Source of the DNA: Candidatus Cloacimonadota bacterium
Lineage (GTDB): Bacteria > Cloacimonadota > Cloacimonadia > JGIOTU-2
Direction of reading: 5' to 3'
Length of the DNA stretch: 8,888 nucleotides
NCBI GenBank assembly: GCA_011043895.1
Contig: DRBZ01000079.1
Location: 1 to 8,888 of the forward strand
Both the position numbers and the translations under genes were made by a program. Position 1 is the first letter of the stretch. Each line of letters opens with the position of its first letter. The notes beneath the pieces are model-generated. The model saw nothing but the letters and a program-made list of their open reading frames with translations, made no database searches and was not told where the DNA came from. Below, piece after piece: positions 1 to 6,167 of this stretch.

Positions 1-90
1 AAAAAGTGGACTATGAAAATTAGAAACTGGGGATTGATCTATTCCCAACTTGATATCTTGTTTGAAGAAAGGATAAAACAAATTGACTAA
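1..90 (+). CDS. IS256-family (mutator-type) transposase, C-terminal end only (5' part lies outside the window)
   Basis: The frame open from base 1 reads KKWTMKIRNWGLIYSQLDIL, then FEERIKQID and a TAA stop at 88-90. The pattern KKWTM.IRNWG......L.I.FE.R is the conserved extreme C-terminus of IS256-family DDE transposases, which catalyse cut-and-paste or circle-type transposition. Only 29 residues are visible, so the catalytic DDE residues lie to the left of the window and it cannot be judged whether the gene is intact. The terminal repeat of the element follows 3 bp after the stop, as expected for the right end of such an element. The family call rests on memory of the family C-terminus. Confidence 0.8.
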   Translation, partial: KKWTMKIRNWGLIYSQLDILFEERIKQID

Positions 91-93
91 AAT

Positions 94-151
94 TAAGATT
101 ACACAAAAATATGGACACTCTCTAAGATTACACAAAAATATGGACACTCTC
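94..151 (+). repeat. Perfect tandem duplication (2 x 29 bp) of the IS terminal inverted repeat
   Basis: Bases 94-122 and 123-151 are identical, each starting TAAGATTACACAAAAATATG and ending GACACTCTC. The unit matches the look of an IS256-family right terminal repeat, so the element end appears twice head-to-tail with no spacer. The duplication is directly visible; its origin (slippage, or insertion against an older IS end) is inference. Confidence 0.9.
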
Positions 152-206
152 GTGGCTACAGCAGAAAAGCACTAAAAAGGGACTATTATTTTACTTAGAT
201 GAGATG

Positions 207-566
207 TTATTTCGCCTTTGGATCATTCTGCATCATGCCATGCACATTGCCCTCGGGGTCGATGAAATAAGCAATCCAACCCACTCCAGGTATTGCTTTT
301 TTCTCACGAACGATAGTTCCGCCATTTTCTTCGACTTTCTTGATATATGTATCAATATCATCAACACCGATAGTATTGATGATGCGTTCCTCACCTTCAG
401 CTTTTGCGATCCCCCCATCTATGCCCTCGCCTTCACCTGTTATGACAAGCCAGTAATCCATGGGACCATTCCATTTCTTAAAATCCCATCCAAAAGCATT
501 TTTGTAGAACTCGATGATCTTTTCCGGCTCATCGGCATTTATTTCGAAATGTATTATTCTTGGCAT
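207..566 (-). CDS. VOC (vicinal oxygen chelate / glyoxalase-bleomycin resistance fold) family protein
   Basis: This 119-residue protein has the length of a single two-module VOC domain. It begins with strand PRIIHFEINADEP (His6 is a possible metal ligand), then helix EKIIEFYKNAFGW, the block KWNGPMDYW (31-39), the glycine-rich GEGEGIDGGI (44-53), the second module start TIGVDDIDTYIKKVEENGG (65-83) and the closing YFIDPEGNVHGMMQ (100-113). These are typical of small cytosolic VOC proteins of unassigned substrate; the fold supports glyoxalases, dioxygenases and antibiotic-binding proteins, so no reaction can be named. GAGGAG lies 5 nt before the ATG and supports the start. It is a single gene with its own upstream TTGACA (612-617). 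The next gene upstream on the same strand ends 226 bp away. No terminator was seen between its stop and the IS end. Confidence 0.85.
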   Translation of the reverse strand: MPRIIHFEINADEPEKIIEFYKNAFGWDFKKWNGPMDYWLVITGEGEGIDGGIAKAEGEERIINTIGVDDIDTYIKKVEENGGTIVREKKAIPGVGWIAYFIDPEGNVHGMMQNDPKAK

Positions 567-590
567 GGTAACTCCTCGATGTTTTTTTTA

Positions 591-617
591 TGAAAAAATA
601 CAGTTTTTCTTTGTCAA
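591..617 (-). promoter_or_regulatory. Candidate promoter of the VOC gene (-35 TTGACA)
   Basis: On the minus strand TTTGACAAAGAA, then CTGTAT, lies about 50 bp upstream of the VOC start codon. TTGACA (617-612) is a perfect -35 consensus; a -10 is less clear, the best AT-rich candidate being CATAAA or TCATAA after 18-19 bp. The same TTTGACAAAGAA and CTGTAT combination precedes the lipoprotein gene. The remaining gap (618-792) is AT-rich with only weak palindromes and no gene. Confidence 0.4.
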
Positions 618-792
618 ATTTATCTATTTCATGTTATTAAATTCCTTTTTGATTTACCCCGAGATTTATCTCGTGACTATTCATATTATATGATATTCTA
701 TATGATTTATCATGCTCTTGTGTGCTTTCTTATAATATAATTGTTTCATTTCTCTATTGAAATAATTGATATGAATAATACCTATCCTTGAG

Positions 793-2430
793 CTATTGTA
801 TTGGAACACCAATGACCTCCACATCATCAACTTCCCAGGAAGTTGCCCTTTCAGGATTTGAATTATTGTACTTGAACGCAATATGAACATGATCATCTGC
901 AAAACCAGAAATATCAATATATCCTGAATGCTCCCATTCGTAATATCCTTTGGACAATGATGCAGTAAGAGGAATCCATGAATAATCAGTAGGATCATTT
1001 CCATCTATATAATCCTTCGATACAAATACTTCCAGACCAGGTATGCTATCCGAATGATTTTTAGCTGTTTCGAAACTCATGATTATTTCTTGATAATCAC
1101 TGAGATCAAGCGAAGGAGTTATAAGCCAGTCAACACAAGGTTCATTTGCTTGGTAGCCACTCATCTTCATAAATTTTCTGTCACCATAAGATGAATGATA
1201 CCAGTCTTTATCTCCTGCAACGCTAAAGGTTGTCCATTCTTCAAAATCCTCTTCAAAGGAAGTATAGAGAAGCACTTCAGCCAATGGATCAATGCCATGA
1301 CCTGAGATAATAATTGAGGTTGTTTCAGCACCATGAGAATCTACAATTAGTGTTTCTTTATAATTCTTTTTTTCTGTTGGTTCGAAATAGAGTAAGAAAT
1401 CTTCGTTTAAGAATTCATTTTCTGGAGTAAAACGGCACTCATAAATGTGTGAACTGTCCTTTTTATTTGAGAAGAAAAATGGCTTTTTAACAGAAACCAA
1501 AACATCGTTACTCAGATTAGATCCACTTACAACAAGTTTGATCGGTTGAGATGTAACGCCAGTTCTCTGAGTTCCAAATCTCATTGCTGGTTCGGAAATA
1601 TTTACAACAGGTTCGAGAGAAGGTTCACCCCATATCAATGCTACAAACTCGGGATGATCAATAAATGGATTCCTGTTCTGTTGATAGGAATAGATCACAT
1701 CATTTCTATATCGTTCCTGTTCATCAACTGGGTCGAGTTTATGCCATTGCAACAGCGTCGAAAGTTTCCCGAATCTTGCTCCATACGTACCAGTCTTATC
1801 GAGTAACTTGAGATCATACGTTTTATTATTGCCTTCATAGCGAATGACCATATAGAACATCATTCGTGCAACGTCGCCTTTAACTCTATCGGGTGGTTCC
1901 CATGAATCAAAATCATAATAACATCCTTCAACTTCTTCAAATGCATATCCTCCCCAATCAAAATCACGGTTACCTCTTGCTCCATTCACACTACGATCTG
2001 CAGGACGAAGGTGATGAACATCTGTATAGGCAGTATCTGACATATTCGGAAATCCATGAGATTTTGCCCAAACATGTTCCCTGTTCCATGAATCTTCATG
2101 AGGAATTCCATATTCACCTATGTAATCAAAATTGTCGCCACGATCTCGAAAGTTCTTATTTTGTGATCGTCCCGTATAGAATAAAATGATATTGTCTGGA
2201 TTATCAGGATCTACATCTGACTGTATTATAATATCTTTTGTAGCTATCGTTGAATCACTGAAATAAGGATACATAATATGACCTTTGATGAGCTTATGAA
2301 GCCCTTGCATCAAGGACTCACCAGTTAAACCAATTACATCCTCGTAGTATGTGTCAATCGATGCAGTAATCCCACCCAATAAGTACGTAGAAAAAAAAGC
2401 AATAGATAGAAGTACAATTAATTTTTTCAT
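793..2430 (-). CDS. Secreted endonuclease I family nuclease with Ig-like (ASH-type) and C-terminal choice-of-anchor-like domains
   Basis: The 545-residue protein starts with a signal peptide (about 1-23: MKK, then a hydrophobic stretch). Residues 25-268 are an endonuclease I (EndA/NucM/Vvn, Endonuclease_1) domain: LFYTGRSQ (83-90), WNREHVWAKSHGFP (115-128, with the Glu-His pair of the beta-beta-metal site at 118-119), DVHHLRPADRSVNGARGN (137-154), KGDVARMMFYM (184-194) and NRNPFIDHPEF (252-262). The family cleaves DNA and RNA non-specifically with a divalent metal in the periplasm or outside the cell. Residues 273-380 look like an ASH/Hydin-type beta-sandwich (NISEPAMRFGTQRTG, VVSGSNLSNDVLVSV). 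Residues 387-543 resemble a choice-of-anchor J or cleaved-adhesin domain (SFEEDFEEWT, DWLITPSLDLS, SWEVDDVEVIG). No sorting tail follows the last domain. The start lies 2 bp after the lipoprotein stop, and its ribosome site (GGAG) is inside that gene's last codons, so the two are probably co-translated. Confidence 0.88.
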   Translation of the reverse strand: MKKLIVLLSIAFFSTYLLGGITASIDTYYEDVIGLTGESLMQGLHKLIKGHIMYPYFSDSTIATKDIIIQSDVDPDNPDNIILFYTGRSQNKNFRDRGDNFDYIGEYGIPHEDSWNREHVWAKSHGFPNMSDTAYTDVHHLRPADRSVNGARGNRDFDWGGYAFEEVEGCYYDFDSWEPPDRVKGDVARMMFYMVIRYEGNNKTYDLKLLDKTGTYGARFGKLSTLLQWHKLDPVDEQERYRNDVIYSYQQNRNPFIDHPEFVALIWGEPSLEPVVNISEPAMRFGTQRTGVTSQPIKLVVSGSNLSNDVLVSVKKPFFFSNKKDSSHIYECRFTPENEFLNEDFLLYFEPTEKKNYKETLIVDSHGAETTSIIISGHGIDPLAEVLLYTSFEEDFEEWTTFSVAGDKDWYHSSYGDRKFMKMSGYQANEPCVDWLITPSLDLSDYQEIIMSFETAKNHSDSIPGLEVFVSKDYIDGNDPTDYSWIPLTASLSKGYYEWEHSGYIDISGFADDHVHIAFKYNNSNPERATSWEVDDVEVIGVPIQ

Positions 2431-2432
2431 GC

Positions 2433-3464
2433 TTACTCCGGATATTTTACATAACCGAGTAATGTTCTTGGAAACTTATCTGTAACGATAAGAAATCCTT
2501 TGTCATCATATCTTACTATTCCTTCCCAGTTTCTTGAGTTCTCATCATCGGTGAGTTTTAGTTGGATCGGGTGAGTATTTACGAGAGAAATTCCACGTGG
2601 TGAAAAGTGGAATTCAAGCAAACGTTCGACAGTTTTATAATTCTTGTGTGTCGAACCCTTACCATATTTTTCTGCGATTGGATCTGAGGGATCATAATTC
2701 TTGCTATAATCCCCTGACCACATATAATTGATTACCCAGAAATTATCATTCTCATCGATCTGTGTGGCATCGGTGATTCTATATTCAACGTAGGGCATCG
2801 AAAGCGAATCTATGAGATTCAATGAGTGATCGAACATATATGCATACGGTTGATTTTCTAGAAGCATACTGTTCCATTCATAGATCGTAATAACTCTATC
2901 TGGAGTAACAATTATCGTTTCATCGGTTGCATTTTCAATTGGTGCTCGTGGAGGTAATTCAACCCGCTCATCTACATCTACTGTGATGGTTTTCATATCA
3001 TCAGAAATGGTACCTTTCATGAGATAACCCATCATAGCATCTGGTTCAGATTCCACTGTAAAGAAGACGGTATTCTCATAGAATGCAATTGATTCAAATC
3101 CTTCATATCCTTCTATGATATTCATTAAATTCGGCGCTTTCACATTTATAGGGATTGGTGATATCGGAGTATTTGGAATTTCATTAAGATTTTCCGCTAT
3201 CTTGCCTTTTGGTATTGCGAAAAAAGTACCATCATATTCAGAAGGAAACAGATGGGGATATTGTGGAAGAAGGATCAGATAATCATTGTACCAGGCAAGT
3301 CCGGATATCTCAGCTTTTGGTTCTGAGATCGCTCCCTCAAGTGTAATATATTGAACATTCACTTCCACTTGTACTGCTGGTTCTTCGGATTTCTGAACTT
3401 GTCGAATGGAAGAGCATGCGGAAAATATTATCATAAGAATGAATAAGATCTTTATTTTTTTCAT
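2433..3464 (-). CDS. Lipoprotein with a phytase-like / SdiA-regulated-like beta-propeller domain
   Basis: This 343-residue protein has a lipoprotein signal: MKK, a hydrophobic core and lipobox FSAC (14-17). Ser at +2 after Cys17 fits outer-membrane delivery in a diderm. The mature part carries motifs spaced as in esterase-like phytase and SdiA-regulated-like propellers: AEISGLAWYNDYLILL (51-66), YEGFESIAFYENTVFFTVES (120-139), TDATQIDENDNFWVINY (231-247) and RNWEGIVRYDDKGFLIVTDK (311-330). These are periodic acidic EGI/ESI segments followed by beta strands. The substrate is unknown; phosphoester cleavage is possible but no catalytic residue is assigned. The start is supported by AGAGGAG 4 nt upstream of the ATG. 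It is the first gene of a two-gene unit with the secreted endonuclease. Confidence 0.7.
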   Translation of the reverse strand: MKKIKILFILMIIFSACSSIRQVQKSEEPAVQVEVNVQYITLEGAISEPKAEISGLAWYNDYLILLPQYPHLFPSEYDGTFFAIPKGKIAENLNEIPNTPISPIPINVKAPNLMNIIEGYEGFESIAFYENTVFFTVESEPDAMMGYLMKGTISDDMKTITVDVDERVELPPRAPIENATDETIIVTPDRVITIYEWNSMLLENQPYAYMFDHSLNLIDSLSMPYVEYRITDATQIDENDNFWVINYMWSGDYSKNYDPSDPIAEKYGKGSTHKNYKTVERLLEFHFSPRGISLVNTHPIQLKLTDDENSRNWEGIVRYDDKGFLIVTDKFPRTLLGYVKYPE

Positions 3465-3489
3465 GAGACTCCTCTAAATTTTTACTAAT

Positions 3490-3522
3490 AATCTAACATT
3501 GATATACAGAATTCTTTGTCAA
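3490..3522 (-). promoter_or_regulatory. Candidate promoter of the lipoprotein-endonuclease operon (-35 TTGACA)
   Basis: On the minus strand TTTGACAAAGAATTCTGTAT lies about 55 bp before the lipoprotein ATG. TTGACA occupies 3522-3517. No canonical TATAAT is found at 17 bp; ATGTTA or TAGATT slightly further down are the closest. It lies in the 133-bp divergent region shared with the GNAT gene. Confidence 0.4.
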
Positions 3523-3586
3523 ACTCCTTATGATTTTCTATTTTTCTTGCACAAAATTTTTAATGCTGAGAACTTGTTCAAAAATC

Positions 3587-3591
3587 TGAGG
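3587..3591 (+). promoter_or_regulatory. Ribosome binding site that fixes the GNAT start
   Basis: TGAGG lies 6 nt upstream of the ATG at 3598. The longer in-frame start at 3499 would add 33 residues that do not look like GNAT sequence and would extend into the divergent promoter region. An out-of-frame ATG at 3594 overlaps but opens no useful frame. Confidence 0.6.
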
Positions 3592-3597
3592 ATATGC

Positions 3598-4029
3598 ATG
3601 AAAGTCATTCTGCCAAAAACAAAAGAAGATTTTGAGAAATACTATGATCTTAGATGGAGAATACTCAGAAAACCCTGGGGACAACCGCGAGGTTCAGAAA
3701 AGGATGAACTGGATAACACTTCATATCACGTTATGGTTGCTGAGAAGGAACATAATCCCATCGGTGTAGCCAGATTGCAGTTCAATAACGATAATGAAGC
3801 TCAGATTAGATATATGGCAGTTGATGAACGTCATCAGAGGAGAGGTGTCGGCTCACTTTTACTACAAACCCTGGAAAAATTTGCAAGAGAAAAGCATGCC
3901 TCCTATATTATCCTTCATGCACGTGAACCAGCAGTTCCATTTTACCAAAAACATGGCTATCACATTGCAGGAAAATCATATCTTTTATTCGATTCTATAC
4001 AACATTTTCTAATGAAGAAAATATTATAA
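3598..4029 (+). CDS. GNAT family N-acetyltransferase
   Basis: Taken from the ATG at 3598, the protein is 143 residues, a normal single GNAT domain. The N-terminal block YYDLRWRILRKPWGQPRGSE (15-34) belongs to a recognisable GNAT subgroup. IGVARLQF (55-62) and AQIRYMAVDERHQRRGVGSL (68-87) supply strands beta4 and motif A, with the acetyl-CoA pyrophosphate-binding Q-R-R-G-V-G (80-85). FYQKHGYHIAG (115-125) is the usual motif B end. The enzyme should transfer an acetyl group from acetyl-CoA to an amine in the cytosol; the acceptor cannot be read from sequence. It is divergent from the lipoprotein operon and 66 bp upstream of the histidine kinase on the same strand, with no terminator seen between them, so some read-through into the kinase cluster is possible. 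Confidence 0.85.
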   Translation: MKVILPKTKEDFEKYYDLRWRILRKPWGQPRGSEKDELDNTSYHVMVAEKEHNPIGVARLQFNNDNEAQIRYMAVDERHQRRGVGSLLLQTLEKFAREKHASYIILHAREPAVPFYQKHGYHIAGKSYLLFDSIQHFLMKKIL

Positions 4030-4042
4030 TTAATAAGATTAT

Positions 4043-4074
4043 TTGACATATATATGCTGACTAGTTGACACATA
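4043..4074 (+). promoter_or_regulatory. Two TTGACA-containing direct repeats upstream of the histidine kinase
   Basis: TTGACATATATATG (4043-4056) and TTGACACATACATA (4065-4078) are 22 bp apart, start to start, and match at 11 of 14 positions. Either could be a -35 element, but neither has a good TATAAT at 16-18 bp. The spacing of about two helical turns would also suit paired regulator sites. This is the only region between the GNAT stop and the kinase start able to hold a cluster promoter. Confidence 0.35.
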
Positions 4075-4095
4075 CATAATTTAAAAAAGGCTAGA

Positions 4096-6141
4096 ATGAA
4101 GAAAATAGTTCTATTGTTAATATTTTATCCTCTGGTACTCATCGCACAGGATAATATCTCTGAACTTGAGAAAAAATTAGAAACTGTCTCGGGTATCCAA
4201 AAAGTAGATGTATTAAATAATCTTGCAAACAGCTTTTTGTATGATGATACAGAAAAATCTATGTCCTATGCTCAACAAGCTTTAGAACTCGCACAAGAGG
4301 AAGATTATATACTGGGTCAAGCTTTTGCTCACGAAAACCTTGGTAATAACTTCGAATCACTTCATGACTACCAGCAAGCGGTAACTCATTTCATCGCAGC
4401 AAGAGATGCTTATATTCTTGCAAACCGCCCTGCATCTATCGCGAATATTCTGAATTATATTGGCATTGTGTATGATAACATGAATGAATACCCCACTGCT
4501 ATTGGATATTATAAACAATCCTTTGATCAATATAAAGAACTTCAGGATACACTTGGTATGGCTATGATTGTAAATAACATGGGTGGTGTATACGACGTAC
4601 TTGGGAAATATGACAAAGCACTTTATTATTATCTCCTGAACATGCAATACAACAAGGTAATAAACAACGATGATGGAGTTGCCTCGTCGATGAATAATAT
4701 CGGTAACGTTTATCAAGCACTTAAAGATTACGATAAAGCCCTCAATTATCTCCAACAAGCTAAACAGATGTATAAAGCCCTTGACGATACTACAGGTATC
4801 GCCATGACAGTACATAATATTGGAATAATCTATCATGATCAGGGTAAATATGATAAGGCACTCGAAGCGTATTTGTCCTCAATGCAATCAGACCTTAAAA
4901 GAAACGACAAGGTAGGTTTGGCAGCATCATACAATAATATTGCTATCGTCTATGATGAAATGAATAAACTTGAAGCATCCAAGGAATATTATATGAAATC
5001 TCTTACGCTTTCAGAAGAAGTCCAAGATCGATATTCCATAGCCAATACATCGAATAATATGGGTTTCCTTTTTTTGAAAATGGGGAATAATGATAAAGCA
5101 CTTGAATATTTTGAACGAGGACTCGAGATCGCAGAAGAGTTGAATGCTCTTGAACTTATCAAAGAGAGTTATGATGGTTTGCAACAGTACTACTATAAAA
5201 AAGGAAAATTAGAAGATTGTCTCGAATATTATAAACGATATGAAGATATTGAAGACAGTATTTTCTCTCAAAATACAAAAAAAGAAATAGCAAAATTGCA
5301 AATGCAATACGACCTGGATAGCAAACAACAGGAAATCGATCTCTTGCAGAAGGATAATGAAATAAAACTACTCCAGCTTAATCGCCAGAAAAATATTCGG
5401 AATTTCTTTTTCGCTGGTCTTCTATTTTTGATATTTCTTGTATTACTGGTGTACTATGCCTATGTTATCAAGAAAAGAATGACAGAGAGTCTTCTCAAGG
5501 AGATCGAAGAGCGGAATAAGATCGAGCAACAATTGAAGCAATCACTCAAAGAAAAGGACGTAATGCTGCGGGAAATCCATCATCGAGTAAAAAATAATAT
5601 GCAGATCATATCAAGTCTTCTGAGCTTGCAAACAAAATATATCAAAGATAAGGATGCTTTACAGGTTTTCAGAAATAGTCAGGATCGTATTAGGTCGATG
5701 GCTCTTGTTCATGAAAAATTATATCAATCTGAAGATTTTTCAAGCATAAATTTTGCTGAATATATTAGAGAACTCATTGACAATATTCATCTTCCAGAAC
5801 GACACAATATCAAAATTACTCTTGATTTGGAGGATGTTATTATTGATATAAATAAAGCTATACCCTGTGGTCTGATTGTTAATGAACTTATTACAAACGC
5901 TTTTAAGCATGCTTTTCCAGATAACCAAGATGGGGAAATCAAGATCAGTATGCATCTTGGAGGTGATAATGCCTACACACTAATAATGTCTGATAATGGC
6001 AATGGGCTCCCAGAATCCTTTGATTGGAACGAAACTTCGTCACTAGGATTACAACTGGTCAGTGGTCTAGTGAGACAATTGCAAGGAAATATTGACGTAG
6101 TTTCAGAGGGGGGAACAAAGTTTACCATAATTTTTAAATAA
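4096..6141 (+). CDS. Membrane sensor histidine kinase: periplasmic TPR array + TM + HisKA_2/HATPase_c
   Basis: The 681-residue protein has a signal peptide (about 1-18, ending LIAQ). About eight or nine tetratricopeptide repeats (41-380) follow in exact 40-residue register, each with N-[IM]-G-x-x-[YF]...DKAL-x-Y-[YL]; equivalent positions fall at about 81, 120, 160, 200, 240, 280, 320 and 360. A coiled coil (about 393-432), one membrane helix (about 436-456) and a second coiled coil (459-490) lead to the kinase. The phosphoacceptor block is LREIHHRVKNNMQIISSLLS (491-510), with His496 the likely site (HisKA_2/HWE-like class). The ATPase domain has the N box NELITNAFKHAF (596-607), DNGNGLP (633-639) and SSLGLQLVSGLVRQLQG (648-664). 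The TPRs should lie in the periplasm and bind protein partners. No fused receiver and no response regulator gene is present in the window. The sensor gene starts 26 bp downstream. The ribosome site is weak (AAGG, 5 nt from the ATG). Confidence 0.9.
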   Translation: MKKIVLLLIFYPLVLIAQDNISELEKKLETVSGIQKVDVLNNLANSFLYDDTEKSMSYAQQALELAQEEDYILGQAFAHENLGNNFESLHDYQQAVTHFIAARDAYILANRPASIANILNYIGIVYDNMNEYPTAIGYYKQSFDQYKELQDTLGMAMIVNNMGGVYDVLGKYDKALYYYLLNMQYNKVINNDDGVASSMNNIGNVYQALKDYDKALNYLQQAKQMYKALDDTTGIAMTVHNIGIIYHDQGKYDKALEAYLSSMQSDLKRNDKVGLAASYNNIAIVYDEMNKLEASKEYYMKSLTLSEEVQDRYSIANTSNNMGFLFLKMGNNDKALEYFERGLEIAEELNALELIKESYDGLQQYYYKKGKLEDCLEYYKRYEDIEDSIFSQNTKKEIAKLQMQYDLDSKQQEIDLLQKDNEIKLLQLNRQKNIRNFFFAGLLFLIFLVLLVYYAYVIKKRMTESLLKEIEERNKIEQQLKQSLKEKDVMLREIHHRVKNNMQIISSLLSLQTKYIKDKDALQVFRNSQDRIRSMALVHEKLYQSEDFSSINFAEYIRELIDNIHLPERHNIKITLDLEDVIIDINKAIPCGLIVNELITNAFKHAFPDNQDGEIKISMHLGGDNAYTLIMSDNGNGLPESFDWNETSSLGLQLVSGLVRQLQGNIDVVSEGGTKFTIIFK

Positions 6142-6156
6142 TAATTCATAACTATT

Positions 6157-6163
6157 AAGGAGG
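6157..6163 (+). promoter_or_regulatory. Strong ribosome binding site of the sensor gene
   Basis: AAGGAGG, a full anti-16S match, lies 4 nt before the ATG at 6168 and favours this start over the in-frame Met codons 4 and 12. It is stronger than the site before the kinase, so the sensor may be made in excess of the kinase. Confidence 0.7.
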
Positions 6164-6167
6164 TTTC

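Larger units (their letters stand above)
1..151 (+). mobile_element. Right end of an IS256-family insertion sequence
   Basis: The transposase 3' end is followed by an AT-rich terminal repeat. Read on the minus strand the repeat begins GAGAGTGTCC, then runs ATATTTTTGTGTAA, which resembles IS256-type inverted repeats (GA..A.GTCC.TAT..TTGTGTAA). The outer boundary is probably 151, or 122 if the second repeat copy belongs to the flank. The left end and any target-site duplication lie outside the window. The element sits about 55 bp downstream of the VOC gene's stop codon, in tail-to-tail orientation. Confidence 0.7.

Noticed and set aside
94..151. Start of a CRISPR array, because of a direct repeat of 29 bp
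   Set aside because: There are only two copies, with no spacer between them, and the unit matches an IS terminal repeat next to a transposase end.
204..593. Plus-strand open frame of 129 codons
   Set aside because: It is the antisense shadow of the VOC gene, which has clear family motifs and a ribosome site on the other strand.
660..673. Small palindrome CGAGA-TTTA-TCTCG as a terminator for the endonuclease gene
   Set aside because: The stem is only 5 bp and no U-rich tract follows on the minus strand.
739..767. Imperfect inverted repeat AATTGTTTCA / TGAAATAATT just after the endonuclease stop
   Set aside because: The stem is AT-rich with one G-T pair (C-A in the minus-strand RNA) and no T tract follows, so it is not a convincing terminator; it is possible in AT-rich DNA by chance.
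3499..3597. Upstream extension of the GNAT gene by 33 residues
   Set aside because: The extra residues do not resemble the family, the segment overlaps the divergent promoter region, and a TGAGG ribosome site supports the start at 3598.
4357..4836. Minus-strand open frame of 159 codons
   Set aside because: It lies antisense to the repetitive TPR-coding region; its length is a by-product of the repeat's codon pattern, and no family is recognisable.
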